Source of the DNA: Planctomycetaceae bacterium
GTDB lineage: Bacteria; Planctomycetota; SZUA-567
Direction of reading: 5' to 3'
Assembly (NCBI GenBank): GCA_021205245.1
Contig: JAJPXZ010000127.1
Coordinates: 1 to 43,946, forward strand
DNA length: 43,946 bases
Part shown: one piece after another, positions 31,638 to 39,203 of the stretch
Layout of the letters: each line of letters opens with the position of its first letter
How positions within the stretch are numbered: position 1 is the stretch's first letter
Notes under the pieces: generated by a model
The model's input: the letters and a program-made list of their open reading frames with translations, nothing else
What the model was told of the DNA's origin: nothing
Database searches by the model: none
Position numbers and translations under genes: made by a program

Positions 31638-31672
31638 CCCCACCCGGCCCCTCTCGGGGCCTCCGGGTGGGG
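31638..31672 (+). terminator. GC-rich hairpin after the pseudouridine synthase gene
   Basis: CCCCACCCGG/CCGGGTGGGG with an inner CCCC/GGGG stem; the following TGTATATTCTTT is only moderately T-rich. The 400-bp spacer 31637-32041 is otherwise AT-rich and holds the HU promoter and no gene. Confidence 0.6.
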
Positions 31673-31871
31673 GTGTATATTCTTTATGGAAAATGTGTGG
31701 CACATTATACATTCGTTCGCGTTTTTCCTTGTGCCACAAGGTTTGCCGCATAATTTACCACCTCGCTTCACACGACTAAACGCCGAAAATACCGATGTGG
31801 CAAGTGTTAACCAGCATTGTACAGAACTGAAAAATTGCCCGAAAAAAAATCCCGGAAGCCTTTTTTTTGTC

Positions 31872-31899
31872 TTGACACCCTGAAAATATGGCCTATATT
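31872..31899 (+). promoter_or_regulatory. Promoter of the HU-type gene
   Basis: Perfect TTGACA (31872-31877), 16-bp spacer, TATATT (31894-31899), preceded by an eight-T run. The leader is about 135 bases. Confidence 0.72.
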
Positions 31900-32041
31900 T
31901 CGCCAAAAGTTGACCCGAAGAAAGTTGAAGGCTGTTTCGGGCGTATATAGACATTGTTAGGCCGCAGATTTCGATCGTCGGTGGGAGAGGGAGTGTGGCG
32001 GCCAATTTTTATTGGTTATTAATGACTGGAGGAGAAAAGTA

Positions 32042-32545
32042 ATGGCTGCCAAGATCGAAGTGTTGCGCAAGCGTCAGCTTGCCCAGGCGCTGGTCGACAA
32101 AACCGGTGCGAAGTTGAAGTATGCGTCGGCTGTTGTGGATTTCATTTTTGACGAAATCGCCACCGCCATGAGCAAGGGCATCAAGGTGAATGTGAAGGAT
32201 TTCGGCATCTTCGTCAAGGCGCAGAGGAAGGCCCGTACCGGCCGTAATCCCGCCACCGGCGAGCCGATCAAGATCAAGGCCTCGGTGAAACCCCGCTTCA
32301 CCGCGTCCAAAGCCCTCAAGGAAGCCGTCAGCGGCAAGAAGTACGCGACCCATGCCGATGTAGCTGCCCTTGCGGCTGCCCCTGCTGCCGCCCCCGCAGC
32401 CAAGCCGGCTGCCAAGCCGGCTGCGAAACCCGCCGCCAAGCCGGCCGCGAAGAAAGCGGCCAAGCCCGCCGAGAAAAAACCCGCCGCCAAGAAGGCTCCG
32501 GCCAAGAAGTCGGCCCCTGCCAAGAAACCGGCCAAGCGCAAATAA
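32042..32545 (+). CDS. HU-family DNA-binding protein with histone H1-like Lys/Ala/Pro tail
   Basis: The product is 167 aa. Residues 1-98 are an HU/IHF fold: RKRQLAQALVDKTGAKLKYASAVVDFIFDEIATAMSKG, DFGIF, and the DNA-arm signature RTGRNPATGEPIKI (about 65-78). From about 108 the chain is a repeat of AAKPAAKPAAKKAAKPAEKK-type units resembling the tail of eukaryotic histone H1. HU bends and compacts DNA; such tails add nonspecific binding and are known in Bdellovibrio, Deinococcus and several other groups. GGAGGAG precedes ATG 32042. A strong promoter and a strong terminator frame a monocistronic gene, fitting an abundant protein. Confidence 0.92.
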   Translation: MAAKIEVLRKRQLAQALVDKTGAKLKYASAVVDFIFDEIATAMSKGIKVNVKDFGIFVKAQRKARTGRNPATGEPIKIKASVKPRFTASKALKEAVSGKKYATHADVAALAAAPAAAPAAKPAAKPAAKPAAKPAAKKAAKPAEKKPAAKKAPAKKSAPAKKPAKRK

Positions 32546-32640
32546 GACGCAGCTCGCGTTATGGTCCATATCGATACCCTGAGAACGGGGGAAGGAAGCC
32601 CGGTCGTGTTTCCACCGGGATAGTGGGGATAAGAGGAGGA

Positions 32641-32677
32641 GGGTCCTTCCCGAACGGGGAGGGCCCTTGATTTTTTT
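32641..32677 (+). terminator. Intrinsic terminator after the HU gene
   Basis: GGGTCCTTCCC pairs with GGGGAGGGCCC (11 bp with two G-U pairs, GAAC loop), then TTGATTTTTTT. Confidence 0.9.
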
Positions 32678-32696
32678 CCTGCAGCCGCTGGGCGAA

Positions 32697-32739
32697 ATAT
32701 ACCCCCAAGCATCATTTCATCGTGCATAATAGGGTATAT
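32697..32739. promoter_or_regulatory. Inverted repeat over the start of the FadR-type regulator gene
   Basis: ATATACCC (32697-32704) and GGGTATAT (32732-32739) are exact inverted copies 27 bp apart; the second overlaps the ATG at 32738. A -10-like CATAAT (32725-32730) lies 7 bases before the ATG and no ribosome site is visible, so the mRNA may be leaderless and the repeat an autoregulatory site. Inferred. Confidence 0.4.
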
Positions 32740-33445
32740 GGACAACCGAGAGCGCATTTCCCAGACAGACGCCGTCGTGGAGGAGTTAAAGCGCTATTTC
32801 CTTTCCGACGCCCTAAAGGTGGGCGATAAGCTGCCCACCGAGAAGATGTTGTGCGAAACGTACAGCGTCGGCCGGTCGACGGTACGGGAAGCCATCCGCA
32901 CGCTGCAGGTGATGGGCTATGTCGAGATTCGTCCCGGTCGCGGGGCTTTTTTGGCCGCCAAGCACCTGACCCGCGTCGACGCCACCCTCACCGCATGGGT
33001 TTCCGAGCATAAGCCCAGCCTCGAGGAAACGGTGCGTATCCGCCAGGCGCTGGAAACGTTGGCTGTTCGTTTCGCCATCGAAAATGGGACTGACGCCGAA
33101 CTTGCCCGCGTCGACCTGTGCCGCCTCGCCTTTGAGGATTCCCTGTTCAGGAAAGATTACGCCGCCCTGGCGTCGTTGGACGAAGGGTTCCACCGCGCCA
33201 TCGTCACCGCCAGCCATTCGGAGTTGCTGGAGACGCTCAACAGCGTCGTTATTCGGGCGTTCCGCGAATGGCGCGACCTTTCCTTCCGAAAAGAAGAGTA
33301 TGCCGCTCAGGCGGTCGTGCCGCACCAGCGCATCGCCACCGCTCTCCTCGCACGCGACGTCGAACTCGCCGAACTGCAGATGCGAAGACATTTGGAGCAG
33401 GTTCGGAGTGATGCGGTCGAAGGGATAGGGCTGGCGTTCAAATAA
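32738..33445 (+). CDS. FadR/FCD-subfamily GntR transcriptional regulator
   Basis: The product is 235 aa. The N-terminal winged helix is typical GntR: GDKLPTEKMLCETYSVGRSTVREAIRTLQVMGYVEIRPGRGAFL (about 29-72). The C-terminal FCD domain is all-helical with the metal/ligand residues Asp148, His152, His196 and His218. FCD regulators usually respond to organic acids such as pyruvate, lactate, gluconate or galactonate. None of the neighbours is an obvious catabolic target, though a 2-hydroxyacid dehydrogenase lies 8 kb away. The effector is unknown. The start codon is inside one arm of an inverted repeat. Confidence 0.9.
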   Translation: MDNRERISQTDAVVEELKRYFLSDALKVGDKLPTEKMLCETYSVGRSTVREAIRTLQVMGYVEIRPGRGAFLAAKHLTRVDATLTAWVSEHKPSLEETVRIRQALETLAVRFAIENGTDAELARVDLCRLAFEDSLFRKDYAALASLDEGFHRAIVTASHSELLETLNSVVIRAFREWRDLSFRKEEYAAQAVVPHQRIATALLARDVELAELQMRRHLEQVRSDAVEGIGLAFK

Positions 33446-33477
33446 GGCTTTTCTGATCCGCAAAACACCGCCACACC

Positions 33478-33575
33478 TTCTCCCATCGTCACCCCGGCGT
33501 GCGGACCTCCACCAGAGAGGTAGACGGGCGGTTCGGCCGGGGTCCACGGGGTAAACCGTGAGGGCACCGAACTCA
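33478..33575. repeat. Dispersed GC-rich intergenic repeat, copy B
   Basis: Homologous to 1820-1917: TCACCCCGGCGTGCGGAC, TCCACCAG, GGGCGGTTCGGCCGGG, GTCCACG and GGCACCGAACTCAC blocks in the same order. It lies between a regulator and a convergent histidine kinase, as copy A also lies between convergent genes. A short related stretch, CGTCACCCCGGCG, recurs near 43850. Confidence 0.7.
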
Positions 33576-33621
33576 CGTGTTTGACGTGGGCAAAACGCAT
33601 TACCTGTTAGGGGTGGACCCC

Positions 33622-33642
33622 GAATTATGAATTGTGAATTAA
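33622..33642. repeat. AT-rich repeat, partial copy 4
   Basis: GAATTATGAATTGTGAATTA, a single arm unit of the AT-rich family, in a G+C-rich setting beside the GC-rich repeat. Confidence 0.55.
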
Positions 33643-33649
33643 ATACGGT

Positions 33650-36319
33650 TTACCGTTTCAATTTCTCCCTGATCTTCCTCACCGTCTCCACCGCCGGCTC
33701 AAAATCATACCCATCCACCTGTTCCGCCAAGAGCTTTCCGAGCCGCCCGAGCGGCATGAGTTTTTCGCGGATTTCATCCAGGTAATCGGTACTTTGCGAA
33801 TCGCCGGAGGCGAGGAGCGGTTCGATCTTGTCGAGAAGCGCCACCACCTCGGCCGGGTCGACGCTGGTACGGACGCGGACGGTGTCGGTATCGGCCCTTT
33901 TCTGCTCGTATTCGTCGAGCTGGGCGGTCAGGTCTTCCAGGACGACATTCAGGGTCATGCCAAGGGTCTGCATCTGCTCTTCGTTAAACTCCGGCTTGCC
34001 GTTCTCCAGCCCTTTCTCGATAGCCAGCGCCGCCTCGGCCAGAACGCTGGAGCCGATCAGGTTGGCGACGCCCTTCAAGGTATGGGCGACGCGGTGGGCG
34101 TGGCTGTAATCGCCCGCATCGATGGCGTCGTTCAGGCGGGCAAAGGTGTCGGCGTGGCCCTTGACGAAGTCGGACTGAATCTTCCGGTACAATTTCTCAT
34201 TGCCGGCGGCCCGCTCGAGGGCGAGGGCGCGGACGATGATGGTGCTTTCGCCCGGCCGCCGTCTGGTCGAGGTCGCGTGCGCCTCCTGGGGGCGGTCCAG
34301 AGTTATCCACTCCTTCGGCTGGATGTGGCGGAGGAGGACTTTCCAGAGGTCGCGGGCGCAGAAGGGCTTTGCCAGGAAATCCTTCATGCCCGCGGCGAGG
34401 TAGGTCTCGCGGTCTCGTTCCAGCACGTTGGCGGTGAGGGCGATAATGGGCGTCTGCACCCCCATTTGGATAATCTTCCGCGCCGCGTCGAGCCCGTCCA
34501 TCACCGGCATGTGGATGTCCATGAGGATAAGGTCGAAGGGCGGGCTGCCTTCGCGCCAACGGAGTGAAACTTCCTCCACCCCGGCAGCGCCGTTGGCTGC
34601 CATGGTCGGTTTGATGCCGAGGCGGAGCAGGTGCTCCTCGATGACCTGGCGGTTGATGGCGTTGTCCTCGCACACCAGCACCCTGCCATCGAAAATGGGC
34701 ATGCGCTCGTCCTCGCGGGAGCGTGTGGCTTGTGATGTCTCGTCCTCGGCCGATAGCTCCAGCTCCACGGTGAAGTGGAAGCGGCTGCCGCGTCCGGGCC
34801 AGCTCGTCACCTCCAGGGTGCCGCCCATCAATTCCACCAGGCTTTTGGTGATCGCCAGGCCTAGGCCGGTGCCGCCGTATTTTCGGGTGGTGGAATTGTC
34901 AGCCTGGGCGAAGGGTTCGAATACCCGTTGAATTTCGTCCTCGGTCATGCCGATGCCGGTGTCCTTGACGGAGAACTCCAGGGTGATGTGGCTGGCTGTG
35001 CGGCGTTCGGCGCAGGCGGCCAACTTGACCGTGCCGCGCTCGGTGAACTTGATGGCGTTCGAGATCAGATTCAAGAGCACCTGGCGCAGCTTGGTCGGGT
35101 CGCCCAGGAGCTTCTTGTCCAGCCTCGGGCGGGTGCCGAAGTCGAGAATGATGCCCCGTTCGTCCGCCTTGACGGCGGCGATGGTTTCGCACTGTTTAAA
35201 GATATCCCGCAGGCTGAAGGGGGTGCGCTCAAGTTCCATCCGCCCGGATTCGATTTTCGAAACGTCGAGGATATCGTTGATGATGTCGACCAGACCGGCA
35301 GCGGACAGGCGGATTTTGTTGATGAAGTCGCGCGTCTTCGCCGAAAGAGTCTTGTCGTCCAGGGCCAATTCCGACAGCCCGATAACGCCGTTCATGGGGG
35401 TGCGTATCTCGTGCGACATATTGGCGAGAAAAGCGGACTTGATGCGGGTCGCCTCTTCGGCGCGGGCCAGCGCCTCCTCGAGGTTGTCCTGCCAGATCAC
35501 GATTTCCGTCACGTCGACGGCGACGCAGATGATGAGTTCATGCCCCTTGGGATCGCGGCCGCGCCGACCGCGCAGGATGAACCAGCCGACCGTCCCGTCT
35601 TTCCGGAGAATGCGGTGGCGACTTTCGAACTCACCCGGCCCGGCCATGGCCTTGTTGATCAGGGCCTGGACGCCGGCCCGTTCCTCCGGGTGGACAAACC
35701 GCAGGGTCTCCGACCCCAGCACGATGTCGACGTCCTCGCGGCTATAGCCCATCGCCTCGAGCATACCGTTATTAATAAAGCAGCAGGGCAGGCCGGGACG
35801 GTTGTAGCAGAAGACAATGCCGCCGGGGATGGCTTCGGAGAGCACGTCGAAAACCTCCGACTGATTCTCGAAGCCGAGCTGACATTCCCGGCCGGCGGTG
35901 AGGTCCACAAAAGTGAGAAGGCCGAGGACTGGCTCTCCCTCAAGATCGTAAACGGTCGTGAAGCGGTGATCGAAAAAGCGTTGTTCGCCGGTCGCGGTTT
36001 TAATATGAACGTTGGCGGAGCCGCTCTCGTCGCCCCTGGACATGGCGGCGTAGAGGGCGAGGAAATCGTCTTCCCCCCCGCCCGGCACCATGCTGTCGAT
36101 GCAACAGGCGGGAAAATTGTCCAACCGTTCCGGCACGCCGAACATCGCCGCCGCCCCGGACGAAAGCTCCAGCCGCTGATCCTGGATATGGTATTTGCCG
36201 GTGAGGACACGGGCTTGGTGGAGGTAGACCTCGCTTTCACGTAAACGTTCCGTCAACTCGCTGATGCGCCGCCGCATGGCCGCGGTCTCGGAATGGTCCT
36301 GGTGGTTGGTTGCTACCAT
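33650..36319 (-). CDS. Hybrid sensor histidine kinase (PAS-PAS-HK-REC-HPt)
   Basis: The product is 889 aa and has no signal peptide or TM helix, so it is cytoplasmic. Order: N-terminal coiled coil, two PAS-like domains (about 30-130 and 145-275, with the PAC stretch RHRILRKDGTVGWFILRGRRGRD), dimerisation box SHEIRTPMNGVIG (His303), ATPase with NLISNAIKFTE, DTGIGM and GTGLGLAI, a receiver domain with LILMDIHMPVMDG (Asp601), and an HPt domain with AHRVAHTLKGVANLIG (His746). It is a complete phosphorelay in one chain, ending without a DNA-binding output, so a separate response regulator must receive the phosphate; none is nearby. The ATG at 36319 has AGGGGAAAC upstream. A TATAAT on the minus strand (36375-36370) lies 50 bases before it. 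Confidence 0.92.
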   Translation of the reverse strand: MVATNHQDHSETAAMRRRISELTERLRESEVYLHQARVLTGKYHIQDQRLELSSGAAAMFGVPERLDNFPACCIDSMVPGGGEDDFLALYAAMSRGDESGSANVHIKTATGEQRFFDHRFTTVYDLEGEPVLGLLTFVDLTAGRECQLGFENQSEVFDVLSEAIPGGIVFCYNRPGLPCCFINNGMLEAMGYSREDVDIVLGSETLRFVHPEERAGVQALINKAMAGPGEFESRHRILRKDGTVGWFILRGRRGRDPKGHELIICVAVDVTEIVIWQDNLEEALARAEEATRIKSAFLANMSHEIRTPMNGVIGLSELALDDKTLSAKTRDFINKIRLSAAGLVDIINDILDVSKIESGRMELERTPFSLRDIFKQCETIAAVKADERGIILDFGTRPRLDKKLLGDPTKLRQVLLNLISNAIKFTERGTVKLAACAERRTASHITLEFSVKDTGIGMTEDEIQRVFEPFAQADNSTTRKYGGTGLGLAITKSLVELMGGTLEVTSWPGRGSRFHFTVELELSAEDETSQATRSREDERMPIFDGRVLVCEDNAINRQVIEEHLLRLGIKPTMAANGAAGVEEVSLRWREGSPPFDLILMDIHMPVMDGLDAARKIIQMGVQTPIIALTANVLERDRETYLAAGMKDFLAKPFCARDLWKVLLRHIQPKEWITLDRPQEAHATSTRRRPGESTIIVRALALERAAGNEKLYRKIQSDFVKGHADTFARLNDAIDAGDYSHAHRVAHTLKGVANLIGSSVLAEAALAIEKGLENGKPEFNEEQMQTLGMTLNVVLEDLTAQLDEYEQKRADTDTVRVRTSVDPAEVVALLDKIEPLLASGDSQSTDYLDEIREKLMPLGRLGKLLAEQVDGYDFEPAVETVRKIREKLKR

Positions 36320-36444
36320 GCGGCGTTTCCCCTGTTAAAATGCGTTAAGTTAGGACAGGCTGTAAACGAATTATAGTATCAGTTTTCTGGAGCCGGTGCA
36401 AGAAGCACTGGTGCCGCCGGTCGCGGTCGGCCGGGTGTCGACGC

Positions 36445-36472
36445 TTGCGTCGTGGCCCCTTTCGGTTATAAT
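36445..36472 (+). promoter_or_regulatory. Promoter of the alaS operon
   Basis: TTGCGT (36445-36450), 16-bp spacer, perfect TATAAT (36467-36472), about 65 bases before the start codon. Confidence 0.6.
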
Positions 36473-36543
36473 GTCTTGGGTTATCCGCCGCGCGGCAGTC
36501 CCGCCCGCGGCGGCATTTTATGCATCCGCTGCGAGGAGCACGT

Positions 36544-39189
36544 GTGAAGACCGACGACATCCGCGACAAATACCTGAACTTTTTCGCCTCCAAGGGCGCG
36601 ACCATCGTGCCATCCGACTCCCTGGTCCCCCATAACGATCCGACCCTGCTCTTTACCGGGGCGGGCATGAACCAGTTCAAGGACCAGTTCATGGGCCTGC
36701 GGATTGAGTACCGTTCCGCCACCTCGTGTCAGAAGTGCATCCGCACCGGCGACATCATGAACGTCGGCGTTACCCCGGCCCACCACACCTTTTTTGAAAT
36801 GCTCGGGAACTTCTCCTTCGGCGGCTATTTCAAAAAGGAGGCTATCGCCTGGGCCTGGGAATTTCTCACGGTGGAAATGGGCCTAAGCCCCGAGCGCCTG
36901 CAGGTCTCGGTCCACGATTCGGACGACGAGGCCTATGGCATCTGGGAAAACGAGGTCGGCGTCCCGAAGGAACGCATCAACCGCCTGGGCGACCACGACA
37001 ATTTCTGGCCCGCCGACGCGCCCAAGCTCGGCCCCAACGGTCCCTGCGGTCCCTGTTCCGAAATCTTCTACGATCGCGGCGCCGACAAGGGCTGCGGCCA
37101 GCCCGATTGCGGCATCACCTGCGACTGCCGTCGCTGGGTGGAAATCTGGAACCTGGTCTTTACCCAGTTCGACCGCCAGTCCGACGGCAGCCTGGTGACG
37201 CTGCCGCAGCGGAATATCGATACCGGCATGGGCCTCGAGCGCATGGCGGCGGTGATGCAGGACGCGCCGACCAACATGGACATCGACATCTTCCAGCCGC
37301 TGGTCCGCCGCATCGCCGACATCGCCGGCAATCACTATAACGCAAAGCGCGAGGACGACGTCCTCATGCGCCGCATCGCCGACCACATCCGCGCCATCAC
37401 CTTCTGCATCGCCGACGGCGTGCTGCCGGCCAATTCGCACCGGGGCTATATCCTTAAGCGCCTGCTCCGCCGCGCCGTCCTGGACGGCCGCAACCTGGGC
37501 ATCCGCGAGGCGTTCCTGCACACGCTGGTGCCGGTGGTGGGCGAGGTCATGGCCAAGCCCTATCCCGACATCAAGAACCGCGCCGCCGCCATCGCGGAAA
37601 CGGTGCAGTTGGAAGAAGGCAAGTTCCTCACCACGCTCGAACGCGGCCTCGGCCGTATCGAGCAGGCGGTGGCGGAGACAAAGGCATCGGGCCGCATCGT
37701 TCTGGACGGCGCGACCGCCTTCGAACTCTACGACACCTACGGCTTCCCCTACGAACTCGCCGAAGAGGTCGTGGCCCGCGAAGGCCTGACAGTCGACCGG
37801 GCCGGCTTCGACCAGGCCATGGCCGACGCCAAGGCAAAGGCCCGGGAAGGCGCGAAGATGAAGGGCGACGTCTTTGCCAAGGGGCCGTTGCAGGACGTGA
37901 AAAAACTCACCTCCGCCACGCATTTCCTCGGCTACGACTCCCTCGACGCGGCGGCGAAGGTGGTCGCTGTCGTCGCCAACGACGCTCTCGCGGACGAAGC
38001 CGGCGCGGGCAGCCAGGTCACGGTTGTCCTCGACCAGACGTCGTTCTACGGCGAATCCGGCGGTCAGGTCGGCGACACCGGCCTCCTCGTCGGTCCCGGC
38101 AATCTGGTCGTCCGGGTCGAAGACACCCAAAAGCTGGACGGCATCTTCCTCCATATCGGCGAAGTGGAAAGCGGCGTTATCCGCCCCGGCATGGACGTGA
38201 AGGCCGAGGTCGACGCTGCCCGCCGCCTCGACATTATGCGTAACCATACTACCGCGCACCTGCTCCATTACGCCCTCCGTCAGGTCCTGGGCGACAAGGC
38301 CGAGCAAAAGGGTTCCTATGTTGGCCCCGACCGCCTCCGCTTCGATTTCCAGCAGGCGACGGGTCTGACGCCGGGCCAGAAGGACGAAATCGAGGAAATC
38401 GTCAACCGGCGCATCCTCGAGAACTCGCCGGTCGAGACCAGGGTCATGGCGGTGGACGAAGCCCGCAAGTGCGGCGCCATCGCCCTGTTTGGCGAAAAGT
38501 ACGGCAGCGAGGTGCGGGTGCTGTTCACCGGCGACTATTCGACCGAACTCTGCGGCGGCACCCACATGAAGCAAACCGCCCCTATCGGATCGTTCCGGAT
38601 CGTTTCGGAAGAGTCGATTTCCGCCGGCGTGCGACGTATCGAAGGCGTCACCGGTTTGGCCGCTTTCCGACTGTCGCGCGATCAAGGCGATGTCCTGTCG
38701 GACATCAGCCGCGAACTCCGCACGCCGCCTCGCGAGGCGGTCGAGCGTCTGCGGGGCATGGGCAACCACATACGCGATCTGGAAAAGAGCCTCACCAGCC
38801 TCAAGCTCCACGTCGCTCGTGACCGGGTCAAAAGCGCCGCCACCGAGTCCGTCGCCGACGCCACATTGCTGGCGGCAGACGCGGGTGAAATCGGCGGCAA
38901 GGAAATCGGCGAACTGGCGCGCGAGACCATAGCCCGCCTCGGCCCCACCGGGCTGGTGGTGCTGGCCGGGCGCGAAGACGGCAAGGCGGCACTGGCGGTG
39001 GCGATGGGCAAGGATGTGGTCGCCAAGGGCGCGAAAGCGGGCGACCTGATCAAGCGCCTTGCCCCCATCATCGGCGGCGGCGGCGGCGGCAAGCCCGACT
39101 TCGCCCAGGCCGGCGGCAAGGAGCCGGACAAGCTGCCGGAGATGTTGGCCGCCGTTCCGAAGGCCGTGGCCGAGGTCCTCAAAGCGTAG
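36544..39189 (+). CDS. alaS: Alanyl-tRNA synthetase
   Basis: The product is 881 aa, full length. It charges tRNA-Ala and edits misacylated Ser and Gly. Visible parts: class II catalytic core with FFEMLGNFSFGGYFK and GPNGPCGPCSEIFYDRG, GRNIDTGMGLER-like RNIDTGMGLERMA, NSHRGYILKRLLRRA, the editing-site zinc ligands HTTAH (His568, His572) with CGGTH (Cys670, His674), and the C-terminal C-Ala domain with the Gly-rich PIIGGGGGGKPDFAQAGG. I chose GTG 36544 because the sequence VKTDDIRDKYLNFF fits the family's N-terminus and GAGG precedes it by five bases; ATG 36520 has no ribosome site. It is the first of five tightly spaced genes. Confidence 0.97.
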   Translation: MKTDDIRDKYLNFFASKGATIVPSDSLVPHNDPTLLFTGAGMNQFKDQFMGLRIEYRSATSCQKCIRTGDIMNVGVTPAHHTFFEMLGNFSFGGYFKKEAIAWAWEFLTVEMGLSPERLQVSVHDSDDEAYGIWENEVGVPKERINRLGDHDNFWPADAPKLGPNGPCGPCSEIFYDRGADKGCGQPDCGITCDCRRWVEIWNLVFTQFDRQSDGSLVTLPQRNIDTGMGLERMAAVMQDAPTNMDIDIFQPLVRRIADIAGNHYNAKREDDVLMRRIADHIRAITFCIADGVLPANSHRGYILKRLLRRAVLDGRNLGIREAFLHTLVPVVGEVMAKPYPDIKNRAAAIAETVQLEEGKFLTTLERGLGRIEQAVAETKASGRIVLDGATAFELYDTYGFPYELAEEVVAREGLTVDRAGFDQAMADAKAKAREGAKMKGDVFAKGPLQDVKKLTSATHFLGYDSLDAAAKVVAVVANDALADEAGAGSQVTVVLDQTSFYGESGGQVGDTGLLVGPGNLVVRVEDTQKLDGIFLHIGEVESGVIRPGMDVKAEVDAARRLDIMRNHTTAHLLHYALRQVLGDKAEQKGSYVGPDRLRFDFQQATGLTPGQKDEIEEIVNRRILENSPVETRVMAVDEARKCGAIALFGEKYGSEVRVLFTGDYSTELCGGTHMKQTAPIGSFRIVSEESISAGVRRIEGVTGLAAFRLSRDQGDVLSDISRELRTPPREAVERLRGMGNHIRDLEKSLTSLKLHVARDRVKSAATESVADATLLAADAGEIGGKEIGELARETIARLGPTGLVVLAGREDGKAALAVAMGKDVVAKGAKAGDLIKRLAPIIGGGGGGKPDFAQAGGKEPDKLPEMLAAVPKAVAEVLKA

Positions 39190-39203
39190 GCAAGGGGAAC
39201 CGC

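Noticed and set aside
32396-32540. Direct repeats of GCCAAGCCGGCT type
   Set aside because: They encode the Lys/Ala/Pro tail of the HU-type protein and are in frame, not a separate repeat element.
34308-34316. TTATCCACT, DnaA-box-like
   Set aside because: It is inside the histidine kinase coding sequence and isolated.
36883-38811. Open frame of 642 codons opposite alaS
   Set aside because: It is antisense to the conserved catalytic and editing domains of AlaRS and its composition is that of a mirror frame.
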